From Cliona cf. orientalis (lineage: Eukaryota > Porifera > Demospongiae > Clionaida > Clionaidae): a stretch of DNA of 64,000 nt. The translations under genes and the position numbers were made by a program. A model generated the notes under the pieces. That model made no database searches, had not been told where the DNA came from, and saw nothing but the letters and a program-made list of their open reading frames with translations. The stretch spans positions 32,907,235 through 32,971,234 of the forward strand of contig OZ005689.1 of the NCBI GenBank assembly GCA_963930775.1, written 5' to 3'. This document shows, one piece after another, positions 48,150 to 59,269 of this stretch. How positions within the stretch are numbered: the first letter of the stretch is position 1; every line of letters begins with the position of its first letter.

Positions 48150-49313
48150 TATATTCAACGATCCCAATATGAAAGTGTATCCCTACTGAAGATAGCTACC
48201 CCACCATGATGTACACGACCGATCTGAAGTTCGGAAGCTGTACTGGGCTGTCGAGTTTGTCTCCTGTAATTGAAGCATTGAAATGTGTCACTGTTGAGAT
48301 TGAGAGTCTGTCTGAGATGCCATCTCTGTGATTGTGGTGCCGGAATCAATGTGGCTTGTAGACTGTGCACATGCTATTGATGAACCTTTTACCATAGTAT
48401 GCATTCATGATAACTATGCAGCTACTGGGGATGTGGTCAAGCTTTCATGTAGTGTGTTTTGTTAGCGAGTTTTATTCTGAAAATGTTGAAAATTTTCATC
48501 AATGGGTGGGGAAATTATCAATGCTTGATGTTGTTTTCACTGGACTCTCCCTTTGCAGACTCACATCACAAACTAATTTGCTGGAGAATGGTCACCCATG
48601 GTGCTATAGATGGGTACAGCTGGCTAATTGTATATTTGCACTGCAGCAACAATAGGCATCGACAGTCTATCAGTACTTATCTGCAGTGCAGAAATATAGT
48701 TTACCATCTAGAGTGCGTTCAGATCAAGGATTAGAAAATGTACATGTTGGCCAACATATGATTGAAAAACGTGGGTTACAGAGACGGAGCATGATAACAG
48801 GATCTAGCACACACAACCAACGAATTGAAAGGCTGTGGAGGGATCTACATCAGAGTGTGACCATCCTCTACTATAAATTATTCTATTTCATGGAGCACAA
48901 TGACTACCTTGATCCAATGAATGAGCATCGTCTGTGGGCTCTGAGTTATGTATACCTTCCAAGGATAAATAAATCTACGGGAATTCACACAAAGCTGGAA
49001 CAATCATCCAATTCGCACAACTAATCACAAGTCACCTCAACAGCTGTTTACTGCTGGATTATTATTGCTCCAACACTCTAGATTAGAGGCTCTAGACTAT
49101 TTTGAAAATATTGATGACACATACGGTATTGATCCAGATGGACCACTTAGCCCTGAGCAGGAAATTCAAGGTGTGGAAGTTCCTGAATCCTCGCTTTCCT
49201 TTTCTGATCGTGATTTAGCTACTCTAGGCCAACTTGTTGACCCCTGTGGTCCATCGGATGACTATGGGATTGATATATATGAACAAGTGCTTCATTTCAT
49301 TATGAATCTGTAA
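48150..49313 (+). pseudogene. rve-type integrase-like transposase (copy 2), decayed
   Basis: A degenerate exon (about 48150-48362) precedes a catalytic exon that starts after CCTTTGCAG (48541). It reads SHHKLICWRMVTHGAIDGYS, with the first catalytic Asp in AIDGYS, then VRSDQGLENVHVGQHMIEKR with the second Asp in SDQG, and THNQRIERLWRDLHQSVTIL with the Glu in IERLW. After a frameshift near 49020 the C-terminus is LLLQHSRLEALDYFENIDDT to IYEQVLHFIMNL (stop 49313). At least two frameshifts (about 48680 and 49020) inactivate it. The family is widespread in animals. It may belong to the IS3EU superfamily, which I cannot confirm. Confidence 0.7.
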
Positions 49314-49609
49314 AAAGAACGTTCAATAGTTCCTTCTATTATTATTATTATTATTAAAAAAATAGCCAGGCACCGGCAGCTGCCCGGAGCGCGAGCAGCG
49401 GCGTACTGCGCTCTATTAAACGGGCGTGACTATACTAAGCTATGCGCTAAAACTATGGCAACGCTCGCGCTACCATCACGTAGAACGTACGTAGGTACGT
49501 ACACGTATACGTATACTATACGTACGTTTATTATGCGTACGTACATACGTTTTGAGGCCCTTGACGTAAGGATTAATACGTACAGAAGTACGTTTTAATA
49601 TTGTTATGG

Positions 49610-49870
49610 TTCAAAAATACATCCCAAGGAATCGTTACGTCACTCACTAATAAGCTACGTATATAACCGGAAATGTGCTGCGTTTAAGGATGAAGACGTA
49701 GGTCTGAAATTAGAAACGTACGTTTATCGCGTGAACATAAGGTCCAGGGAATCCATAGGTAGGTCTGAGAAGAGAAACGTACGTTTATCTTGTGGGCGTA
49801 AGGTCCAGGATAAAGACGTACTTTTGTGGTTGGAACCTAAGGTCCAAGAGTGTAAAACGTATACGTTGTG
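49610..49870. repeat. inverted repeat flanking the rve transposase gene, left arm
   Basis: GGTTCAAAAATACATCCCAA to AGAAACGTACGTTTATCGCG is the inverted match of 56770-56995 over about 220 bp. Units of the type AAACGTACGTTTATC...AAGGTCCAGG repeat inside (49700, 49770, 49815). Outward, 49490-49560 is ACGTACGT-rich. Confidence 0.7.
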
Positions 49871-50672
49871 TGAAGGTCCAATATCTACCTGTATTATTAT
49901 TATAGATTGTGTTGTCTATAAAATGCAACCAAGAGATTAAAGGGTGTGGCTTCCAAGATCACATAGTAAGGAGTGACTTCCGGTTGAGTTGCAGTACTGT
50001 GCTAGAGATTGAACTGTGTGACTTCCAAGCTAGAAGGGTGTGGCTATAATTATAGGCTTGCAAGAGATCCAGTACAGTTCAAGGTTCAAGGTGTGCATTA
50101 TTAACAAGTTGAGTTTATTATGGCCACAGCTAGCACAGAGTCACCTAATGTATGGACAAGTCATTTTGAAGAAATGGGGCGTTTCCTGGAGGAACTAGAA
50201 TGGCAATATGGATCTTGCAATCACCGATATACCGAGTATGCATTAGGTCGTTTGGAGCTTTGTATCCAGACGAGTTTAACGTTGCAGGGTACCATTGCAA
50301 CCAGGATACAAAGTATGACTGAAGAAATGCAAGAAATTTGTGATGCCTTGAATGATTTAGTGGACAGCTTGAGAAGGATTCTATCAAAATGGAGACAATA
50401 TCAAGATATTCTTGATTAAGGTGTAAACCTGACCGACACTGCTTATCATGTTCCAATTGTGCTGTCAGGCAGGCCAGGTCGACCAAGTTTCGATGTTTCT
50501 AAGGAACAATTAGAATATCTGTCGTCACTACAGTTTACATGGAGTGAAATTGCTGCCCTTATTGGTGTTTCACGATCAACTGTATACAGGTGAACATCCT
50601 ATTTTATTAAATGAACGAAATCTAGGAATTCCTATATACAGTGCAGGACGGTCTATAAATTGGCACATTACA

Positions 50673-52610
50673 TGTGACCCGCTATGGAAAAACCAACCAC
50701 TCGCGCTAAAATATGATTTTGCAGTAGGGGGTTCGATACTCGACTCAACGTTATTTTTTCGAATTTTTTTTCTTTGGATATTCCGAAAGTATAGTCCTTT
50801 GCCCATCCATTTATAAAATTTCAGCACGATCCGAGCTTGTTCAGTGTGTGTACCGCTCGAGAGAAAGAATGGCGTTCAGTTTTAGCTAGCTACGTGAACG
50901 GACCTACAGTGTTATCGATCTATTATAATCTATAAGTCGCGGTCGATCACCATGACGATACCCGCGCTTAGTGAGCTAGCATAGCACAGTAAGTCAGTAG
51001 CGGCCAACTCGAGGCCCTTGTCTTGCTTTCAATCCTACACAGAGCAGCCGCTCACCCTCGTCTCCACGATCGACGGCACCAGAAGTCAATCAAGAAGACA
51101 GTCCCACCCATCCACCCCACCCCCTAATCATACAATACACTGTCATAATACTGAATTGAATTGTTTACTAAAATCAATATCAATGCCTAACTATCTATGT
51201 AGACCAGCAGAGCTCAACAGCAGCAGCCCAGTCCTGCCTGAGGGAGCCCACAGCCTTGAGCACAACAGTGCCTTGAGCTGTCTGAAGACTCAGAGAATCT
51301 AAGAGGGAGGGGGAGGGGGGGCGGGGAGAAGAGAGAAAGAGATAGATGGAACGGGGGGAGGGGGGAACAGACAGAGAGAGAGGGAGAGAGAGAGAGAGGG
51401 AGAGAGAGTGAAAGAGAGAGAGAGAGAGAGAGAAAGAGAAAGGAGGTAAATACCGAGGTAAATTACATGGACATACACGGATAATTTGACATGCATGTTA
51501 CTTGTACCGTTATGGACGAGGATGAAGGAACTAGTACCTGTGCAGCAAACTTCATAAACAGCTACTGAAAAGACCTTGTAAATGTATCAGTCTCAGAATC
51601 ACTGTTGAGTCAACAGCCACTATCCTAGTTGACATCCACACAACCCCCAGCTCAAATGTGCCAGCTTGGATACATACCTTTCCCACCGTACACGATCTCA
51701 TGCAAGACTAGTCAACTCTCCTTCATGTTTGTCGCTGGCTTTAAGCCCTTCTCTCCTTCCCCCGCCCCCCAATTTCTACAAGTACATCATACATGTACAT
51801 GCACGTATACATGCACATGCACTCTTTAACATGCACACAAACTCTCTGTTTACTATACATGTACCTTAGCTTTCCAAATCTTAAACAATGAGCAGACTCA
51901 TTCTCACAGTGAGAGCATCACATCCAGTCAGTTGGTAGACTCACAGCGCAGTACAGAGCCTTCATTTTCTACAACAAAGGTATAAAAGCGTTTCACAACC
52001 TGCATAGCGCAGTACAGAGCCTTCAAAATTACATTTTCTACAACAAAGGTAAACTGAGCTTTTCACAACCGTAGCTCATACCAAACAGCGCACACAGCTA
52101 GCTAGTAAATTCACAGCTACGAATGGCTATCTCATGTGTCAGACTCCTTCGTACTTTGCCAGAAGTACTTCATGTTGAATCACACCCAGGGGGTGTTTAT
52201 TACATGCAGCCTTAGCTGGAACAATCATAGACAACTTACGAAGTGTAGAGTCCATCGCTTCACTCGATATCTTCTCCCTAAGACCAGGACTGCTGTACTG
52301 GCGCTCTCTCTGTGGCCATCTTTCCCGGCAAATTCATTATGGCGCTAACCGCGTGGTGTAATACGGAGCGTATACGGAAACATTGAACGTTGAGCTATGT
52401 ACGTACAAAACGCTCTGTTTCTTGAAAAATTGTGAACTGAGGCACGGGTGACCCGTGTACAATTTTTTTGGCCATAACTCGGCTTAGGAAGCTTTTTAGA
52501 GCCTGGCTCTTTGACCGTTGAACTCTACAGTAAATTCTGCGTCGACCTATACCCAAAATGCGATTTTCATGAAAAATTGCGAGTGGTTGGTTTTTCCATA
52601 GCGGGTCACA
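50673..52610. repeat. MITE-M (1.9 kb) inside the transposase intron
   Basis: TGTGACCCGCTATGGAAAAA at 50673 is mirrored by TTTTTCCATAGCGGGTCACA at 52610, and the similarity continues for about 50 bp (CCAACCACTCGC / GCGAGTGGTTGG). The interior has a GA-rich run at 51300-51440 and no recognised gene. The TGTGACC tip links it to the other MITEs. Confidence 0.75.
51300..51445. repeat. GA-rich low-complexity run
   Basis: Purine-only blocks with GAGAGAGA dominate. Reading frames across it are artefacts. Confidence 0.9.
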
Positions 52611-52746
52611 TATATTACAGGTTTGTATAATTATACATATGCTTTATATATATATATATTATTATTATAGTATGCGCATTGTGTATGTACAAACCAAATG
52701 TGTGCGTTCTATAATATTATATATAAATTGTACCAATCTATAGACT

Positions 52747-52912
52747 CGGTGTTTTCCCCAGCATACTTAAGGGATAGGGGCCCCCATCCCTTCAATGCTA
52801 ATTTGTCTTTGAAGTGGAATTGGGGTGGAGCCATAATCTTTGATTTGGACACTAGCTCCACCCAAAATATGCCTTTCCCCTACACCTTCAATTTTGGCTG
52901 GGGAAAACACTG
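52747..52912. repeat. MITE-N (166 bp), hAT-like tip
   Basis: CGGTGTTTTCCCCAGC at the left and GCTGGGGAAAACACTG at the right are inverted repeats. A CAGTG-type tip is common in hAT. No clear 8-bp duplication was found. Confidence 0.65.
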
Positions 52913-53491
52913 GGACTGTCGCACATTGTAGGAATTCCTAGAGTGTGTCGCATGCACATTCTATAGATTATGTAAACCTATAGATAGCATGGAACATAAT
53001 ACCTATAATTATGCTGCCCCATTTGCGAATAATTTTCTAGATACAGAAAACTATTCTCAAATCCTGTGTCCTATGTATATATAGTGGAACTTCTCATAAC
53101 AGACCCTCCCAGGAGCGACCACCCACTATATAACGGACAACCACCATGGAACGGATTGAATTTGCCATAGACTTAGTACACTACGAACCTCTGAGGAGCA
53201 AACAACCTCTCAATTCACTATAATGGACGGATTGTTTGGACCCAATTGAACCTCTCAGTATATAATTTTACTTGTTAGTAGCGGACGGCCAGTAAGCCAC
53301 ACCCCTTTTCGCGGCCAGTGACATAATTGCTGGTGCCGTGATATAGCCTAGCTCAAGCCCTCCCCATTCGTAGGAGGGACGCTATCTTGAAGGTGGGGTC
53401 TGGGGCGAGACTAATCTATTGCATGATACAATTCAAGTGTGGTCTATATAATATTATACTGTAACACAGTACTTAACCGATTATACGCCAT

Positions 53492-53544
53492 TGACGCCAA
53501 TTGGCGTCATGCGCGCGAACCGCCATTGACGCCAATTGGCGTCA
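53492..53544. promoter_or_regulatory. two identical 18-bp perfect palindromes
   Basis: TGACGCCAATTGGCGTCA occurs at 53492-53509 and again at 53527-53544, 35 bp apart. Each is preceded by GCCAT. The half-site TGACGC resembles a CRE half-site and TTGGCG an E2F-like core. They sit about 170-220 bp ahead of the candidate exon at 53710. Confidence 0.5.
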
Positions 53545-53709
53545 GTACAGCGCTATGGCACCGCCTACATTCCAAAGAACGAGAAGCCATAGCTTTGGCT
53601 TCCTGTCTATGAGTACTAGGGGGCCTCCCTTACATACCTGTGGCGTGAGGTCACGGTTGGCCCAACCTACCGCTTGCTACTAAAAATGTTTGTGTGAAGA
53701 TAGACGATA

Positions 53710-53882
53710 ATGGCGATCGATCCGGGTATGAGAGCGGTACGTTTTCTGCCACAGGGCAGGAGGTACAGCTCTGTCGCTAAGTATATAGCTAGACTAGGTC
53801 TATACCTACTCAGATATAACGAGCTTTTCAACAGAGCCAAGCGCTTACCTGGGAGCAACTCGAAGACGGCGGCCATTATGGA
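53710..53882 (+). CDS. candidate short first exon, unknown protein
   Basis: ATAATGGCG is a fair start context. The frame reads MAIDPGMRAVRFLPQGRRYS, SVAKYIARLGLYLLRYNELF and NRAKRLPGSNSKTAAIME, then a consensus donor GAG|GTAAGT at 53883. No downstream exon was recognised and the exon lies inside MITE-O and the transposase intron. It may be a host exon or part of another element. Confidence 0.3.
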
Positions 53883-55799
53883 GGTAAGTACGCTTATAAG
53901 CTATTGTGTATGTTTGTAGCTTATAGTATGTATAGTAGCGCCCTAGCGGCGTACTAGAACGTTGCAGCTACCTGTCTTACATATCATGAAGGCCTGTACC
54001 GCCTGTGTGACTGTGCTGCTATGCTGTACAAGACGCTTTGTTTGTGTCACTATACTTTCTTGAATAAAATTCGGTGTTGGCAATACGTGTGACATCATGA
54101 CCTCTTGGCCTATAATCGGTTAAATAGAAGTAGGCTCAAATCCAGCTCATATCCTGCTTTCCTGTTGATTCTTTCTCCAGTCACCTCTGCAAATACTAAG
54201 TAGCTGCATAGCTATCATAATGTGTAGACTATATTATAATTATTAGTATGTAAATTGTCTCGGCTTCTGTAAAGGGACAACCTCCATATAAAGGACAAAA
54301 GGCCTGCTCCCAATGTGTCAATTATTCGGAAGTTCTACTGTACATGTAGAATCGTAGATAAGTAAAGATAGCATACGAGCTCAAAGTGGTGTATCATGGT
54401 TGATTATGGGCAGTGAAGCACAAAACAATATATCATACTAAACTTAGGTCAATGATCATAACAGATCTTGTGTTTTAATACAAAACTATGCAGGAGAAGA
54501 GTTGCATTTGGAATGTTGGTGGACCCTGATAGGCAGATCAGTGATGCCAATTTGTTTGCCTTTATTCAAAGGGAACGTGAATGAAATCCATCTATAGGAG
54601 AGTCACTTGTATCTGGTAGTCTAAGGGCTGAAGGTTATATTGTGAGCAGGGAGAGAGTGAGGCAAGGTCTTAGATCTTTGGATCCACTTGGTGCTGCAGC
54701 AAGGCTCCCAGGAAGACCTTCGCATCGTCGGCCTTACTCAGTGGCTGGACCTCTTTCTCTATGGCATATAGGTATACAATGTTATGTTTTTTTTGTATAT
54801 TAATGTGACACTACGTGTACTGAGGTCAGAGGGTAAATTATATTGACAGTGCTGGTGTATGTTATTGCTCATTACTTTTATGGAGATAGGAGTTCCTTGA
54901 TAAATTTTTCTAGACCACCAATGAGTTAATCCGTTAGTCATTCCTCTCGTGGCCAGATTTATGGACTTGAGCTTCAGTTTGTAACTAGCCATGTAACTGC
55001 ACTATACAACATGTTCTTATTGCTGTTTTATAATTCCCAACAGACAGCCACCATAAATTAATAAGGTGGAAAATTGTCACCCATGGCGGAATTGATGGCT
55101 ATAGCAGGCTAATTGTGTTCTTGCGTTGTTCAACGAACAATCGCTCACTGAGTCTATTCCTTATTTATTGAAGCGATACAAAAGTATTACTTGCCATATA
55201 GAGTGCGGACGGACCAAGGGCGAGAACATCCTTGTCGCACATTATATGATTGAGCACCGTGGAGCCGAGAGAAGGAGTATCATAACTGGATTTTCAGTCC
55301 ACAACCAACAGATTGAACGTCTTTGGAGAGATCTACAAAGCGTAAGATTACTCTACTACCGTTTGTTTTATTATCTAGAGGAATGTGGAATACTTGATCC
55401 TATTAATGAACATCAAGTCTTTGCTCTACATTATGTATTTGTGCCACGAATTAATAGGTCCATTGACGAGTTCGGACAATCATGGAATCATCATCGAATG
55501 AGAACTGCCCATCACAAATCTCCTTATCAGCTATTCAATGCTGGGTGTATACTCCTACAACAATCTCAGCTGACAGCATTCAATTTTTTCAATGATGTTG
55601 ATTCATATGGTGTTAGAGCCAGATGATGAAGATGGTACAGTTGTAGTCCCACCTTTAAACTTCAATCTTCAACCTGAAGACTACCAACAATTAACTGTTA
55701 CGATTGATCCACTATCATACAGTGTTAACTATGGAATTGACCTATATGAACAGGTTGCTCAATTCATTAATTCTTTGTCATAGTTATTATTAATTTTGA

Positions 55800-56230
55800 A
55801 TATTATAATTATACTGATGTGGTCTTCGATATTATTATAGCTGTGAAGTGTACTTCCGTTATTTGATGACTAATCTTAACAGTGGCATTTTTAATTTTCA
55901 TGGGGATTGTCATGATACAGTGGCTTATAGGCGTAAGGTTATATTTATGTACTCCAATAGCCAGCTCCATAAAACATGTCACGTACAACATGGCATTATC
56001 TTCGAAGTATATGCACAAATTCAATACAACTTGCGTACTTAAATTTACAGCCGGACTGTAAGCATAGTTAAATGCAGAGATAGAAGATGATGAATTTGCA
56101 AACCATTGCAACTTAAGACCGTCAGTCTGAACTGGTATTAAAGCTTACTGTCCAATTTTAATATAAAAAACAGAGTATAGAGATTTTAAATTATACGGAG
56201 TTATACTTCTTAGCCGCTTCAATTACGAGT
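55800..56230. other. no gene seen
   Basis: A/T-rich stretch after the transposase stop codon. Nothing was recognised. Confidence 0.5.
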
Positions 56231-56264
56231 AAGGTAGCTATATTTCTACTGTGGGTATTACCTG

Positions 56265-56534
56265 AATTTTTGGTCTGACATGACATTTGGGAATAATTTT
56301 GAGCTTGTCTCCGTTCTCAGTGTCACCGAAGTTGGACACATCAACGTAAGAGTGCCACTTGTCGGTCCTATAACGTTGTAAAATGCTCGGAGAGCCATCC
56401 ACATCTTCCTCGTCATCAAGCAAAAAATAGCCCTTGGCATCTTTTCTCAGCAGGTCAAGAAGAGCTTCCCTACTAAGATCAACTACCTTCCTAGAATCAC
56501 CTATCTCAACGAGAACTTCCCAAGGAACTTCCAT
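56265..56534 (-). CDS. candidate first exon, PB1-like N-terminal module
   Basis: From the ATG at 56534 the minus strand reads MEVPWEVLVEIGDSRKVVDL, SREALLDLLRKDAKGYFLLD and ILQRYRTDKWHSYVDVSNFG. It ends with ENGDKLKIIPK and RPKIQ before a donor CAG|GTAATA (56264). The build (beta hairpin, helix, FLLD strand, YVDV, GDKLK) fits a ubiquitin-like or PB1-like fold and resembles the exons at 21040 and 36361. No downstream exon is recognised in the 450 bp that separate it from the transposase gene. Confidence 0.5.
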
Positions 56535-56769
56535 TTTGGAGGGAGAGATCTAGAGAGACCTGCAGCATGCCATGCGCTCCAGACAAATGTACGCATGCGC
56601 AGCAAATAACACGTCAGTAATGTGTGCGAATTCGTGAAATTTTCGCCGTTAAATTATTAAGTTTTTCGTACGCAATGTGATGTAAAAACGCGAAATTTTT
56701 AGCGGGGTTAATGCAGTAAGGGATCGTTTCACCTAACAATTATCGCAACCAATAGGTACCAGGTACTAG

Positions 56770-56995
56770 GTTCACATGCATGATAACCTTAGGTTCCACA
56801 ACAATAAACGTAGGTTTTCAAGTTTCAACAATACACCTACGTCTTCATCTTTGACCTTACGTTACAAGAAAAACGTACGTTTCTAATTTCAGACCTACAT
56901 CTTTATCCTTAAACGCAGCACATTTCCGGTTATTTACGTAGCTTATTAGTGAGTGACGTAATGATTCCTTGGGACGTATTTTTGAACCATTTGGC
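56770..56995. repeat. inverted repeat flanking the rve transposase gene, right arm
   Basis: This is the reverse match of 49610-49870, including GTGAGTGACGTAATGATTCC and CAGCACATTTCCGGTTAT. With the left arm it encloses 7.4 kb that holds the transposase gene and the exon at 56265-56534. Confidence 0.7.
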
Positions 56996-57029
56996 TTGCC
57001 ATATGCATACATGCATACATACAAACGCA

Positions 57030-57170
57030 CGTACGTGGAAGATGGCCTAGATAAACAGGTAAGAAAAATAGATAAAAAACGGCAAAAATATATATAGAAA
57101 CGTATGTACGTGAAAGATGGCCTAGATAGAACAGGTAAGAAAAATAGATAAAAGACGGCAAAATTGCATG
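57030..57170. repeat. 75-bp direct tandem repeat (2 units)
   Basis: AAGATGGCCTAGAT followed by ACAGGTAAGAAAAATAGATA occurs at 57039 and 57114. Confidence 0.85.
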
Positions 57171-57301
57171 CACTGGAATGTGCCACCGGATGTACTTCCT
57201 GGATCTGCAACAGTTGGACTGCTGGCTTAACGGCTGGTATACGTACATACGTACATATACGTACGTATGTACGTTTACATACATACATACATATACATAT
57301 A

Positions 57302-57374
57302 ATAGTTATCTGCCAGTAATTGGGGTGCATGAGATGCATGGTTGAATGCACCTCAATTACTGGCAGATAACTAT
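57302..57374. repeat. 29-bp hairpin
   Basis: Arms 57302-57330 and 57346-57374 match at 28 of 29 positions around a 15-base loop. Directly after it, TTTGTTGGTAG (57376) and CTACCAACAAA (57480-57490) form a second, wider foldback. Confidence 0.85.
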
Positions 57375-57484
57375 TTTGTTGGTAGAGTTAACCTCTGTTC
57401 ATCATTGGCCTACTTTATGATGACCCAACCCCTTCCCATAGCCGGCAAATTGCCTATAAAAACTTTGGTTGCTAAGCAACTACC

Positions 57485-57496
57485 AACAAACATACA

Positions 57497-57527
<31 letters not shown>

Positions 57528-57780
57528 GTACATACGTACGTACGAACGTACGTACGTACGTACGTACGTACGTACATACGTACATACATTATTGGACTGT
57601 ATTATACTAGTAGTCTGTGATACTTGCACTGTTGTGGTAGCTTCTGCGTACGTACGTATATATGAATATATTATGTATGTATTTATGTATGTATGTATGT
57701 ATATATATGTATGTATGTATGTATGTATATACATGTATATATATGTATGTATGTATATACATGTATATAATTATTATATG
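57485..57780. repeat. mirrored ACAT and TATG microsatellites
   Basis: ACAT and GTAC units fill 57485-57590. TATG/TATA units fill 57655-57780. The two blocks are inverted relative to each other around a 65-bp unique core. Frames across them are artefacts. Confidence 0.9.
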
Positions 57781-58024
57781 TATGTACACCATTGTGCTAT
57801 GTTCTTTCTTCAATGGCAGTGGAGTCTGTGGCCACATCAAAGCTTACTAATTATCCCCATTGCCAAACCAATGGAAAACCTGACTGAATACTTGTAGGGC
57901 TGACATACCTGCTGAGCCTGGAGAACATTGCACATGTCTAATGCACAAACACATGTACACACAACTTAACGGGTGTACAGCACAAAACAGCAAACTTTAA
58001 CAGCGAGTATGGAGTATTGGCAAC

Positions 58025-58215
58025 TACCGTAATTCGCGAATATTTCATGTCTAAAATATTTCATGCGATAAATTTTCACGTTAAATAATTTTCGGACAAA
58101 TGACCCTGTACCGCATTATCGTTAATATTGCGCATGTATTTTCGTGCGTTTAATTTTCGTACAAGCCAGGCTGTCCGAAAATATTTTAACAACGAAATAT
58201 TCGCGATTTACGGTA
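58025..58215. repeat. MITE-I (191 bp), CCGTA-tipped
   Basis: TACCGTAATTCGCGAATATT is mirrored by AATATTCGCGATTTACGGTA. Internal TTTTCGGACA / TGTCCGAAAA boxes are also mirrored. Confidence 0.8.
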
Positions 58216-58271
58216 TAGTATAGTATGCACACAATGTCTTGCGAGTCTAGTTATTTGTACATGCATGCACC

Positions 58272-58564
58272 ATAGTTGCCAAGTTTACAAGAAGAGAGAC
58301 CGGGACAGAGTAGAAAATATAATTAATGCGCGCAAAGTGCGCGCGAAATTTTACGGACCACGCCCACTTTTGGGAGACCACACCCACTTTCGGTGTACTG
58401 CCACACCCACTAAACATCGAGATATACGGACTGAAATTCGATAGTATACTGAGTTTATGCTTGTGCCACACCTCCATTTGTGCAATCGAGCTGGATTCCG
58501 GGACAATGCTGCAAAATCAGGTAAACCGGGACATAGGGCCAAATCGGGACACTTGGTAACTATG
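58272..58564. repeat. MITE-P (293 bp)
   Basis: ATAGTTGCCAAGTTTAC at the left and ACTTGGTAACTAT at the right are inverted. CGGGACA / GGGACA boxes and CCACGCCCACTTTTGGG / CCACACCCACTTTC repeats lie inside. Confidence 0.6.
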
Positions 58565-58654
58565 ATGCACACTCAACCCATATTTCCATGCGTACATGTA
58601 CCTGTTAACTTATAGGCTGTGTGGATGGACTAAGAAGCTCTCTGCTGACGACAC

Positions 58655-59010
58655 CAGTGGCGGATCCAGGATTTCCTGAAGGGGAGTTTCAATTATCGAG
58701 TTGCGTGCAAAGCACACGTGAAATTTTTGAAGCCACGCCCATTTTGGGGCAAAACCACGCCGATTTTATTCGTTTTTGAGAGAAATTATCAATCCTAATT
58801 AGTCCAATCGATCTGGAGTCCTGCTAAAGCATACGATGGTGAGCCATAGCAATAGTTTTCTTAGTTCTGTAGAGTTCTGTAGACAGAGAGGGGGGTTCCA
58901 TTTAGCCTATCAATCAGTACTTCATAGCCTATCATCAGTACCTGTTAGTGCTAGTTGCAGCCCAAAGGGGGGTTCCATGGACCCTAGGAACCACCCTGAA
59001 TCCGCCACTG
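58655..59010. repeat. hAT-type MITE (356 bp)
   Basis: CAGTGGCGGATCCAGG at 58655 is mirrored by CCTGAATCCGCCACTG ending at 59010. CAGTGGCGGATCC is a common non-autonomous hAT tip. The flanks GACGACAC and GACAGCTG agree at only 5 of 8 positions, so the duplication has decayed or is shifted. Confidence 0.7.
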
Positions 59011-59269
59011 GACAGCTGCTTACACCACATTCTGCTCCCTTTGAAAATGGCAGACACCTCAGTTCACAGTGAATGAAGCCAAGGTGCAATCGTCTAATAG
59101 ACCAGAAGAGTAATAAGTCAATTGCACTCACATTAGCAGATGGTACTTGATTTCTCGTGATTGATGGATTCTGAAAGATGCTGAGACACACTTGCAATTT
59201 GCTACCCAGGAGGTCCTTTTTATATGAGACACCGCCAAGCAGGTTCTCAAGGACACCTTCACTGTCAAT

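Larger units (their letters stand above)
53081..54342. repeat. possible MITE-O ends around 1.2 kb
   Basis: AGTGGAACTTCTCATAAC at 53083 is mirrored by ATTCGGAAGTTCTACTGTA at 54342, and AGGGACAACC/ACGGACAACC boxes recur. Either this is one interrupted element or two separate ends of the same family. Confidence 0.45.
50120..55783 (+). pseudogene. rve-type integrase-like transposase (copy 3), three exons
   Basis: Exon 1 (50120-50588) encodes MATASTESPNVWTSHFEEMG and a coiled-coil-like stretch. After an in-frame TAA at 50417-50419 it continues with SGRPGRPSFDVSKEQLEYLS and a helix-turn-helix FTWSEIAALIGVSRSTVYR. Exon 2 (54494-54771) encodes VAFGMLVDPDRQISDANLFA, a TGA, then EGYIVSRERVRQGLRSLDP and LSLWHI. 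Exon 3 (55044-55783) encodes [20 protein letters not shown] with the first Asp, VRTDQGRE with the second, VHNQQIERLWRDLQS with the Glu, and the end IDLYEQVAQFINSLS. The exon joins preserve codons (VY-R, WHI-D). Two stops and at least two frameshifts inactivate it. Intron 1 is 3.9 kb and full of MITEs. The protein is a DDE integrase-like transposase; the IS3EU assignment is tentative. Confidence 0.75.

Noticed and set aside
48155..48370. Minus-strand 71-codon frame as a separate gene
   Set aside because: It overlaps the degenerate exon of the plus-strand rve transposase and shows no family resemblance.
51299..51496. Ser/Leu/Pro-rich frame on the minus strand
   Set aside because: It comes from GA-rich low-complexity sequence.
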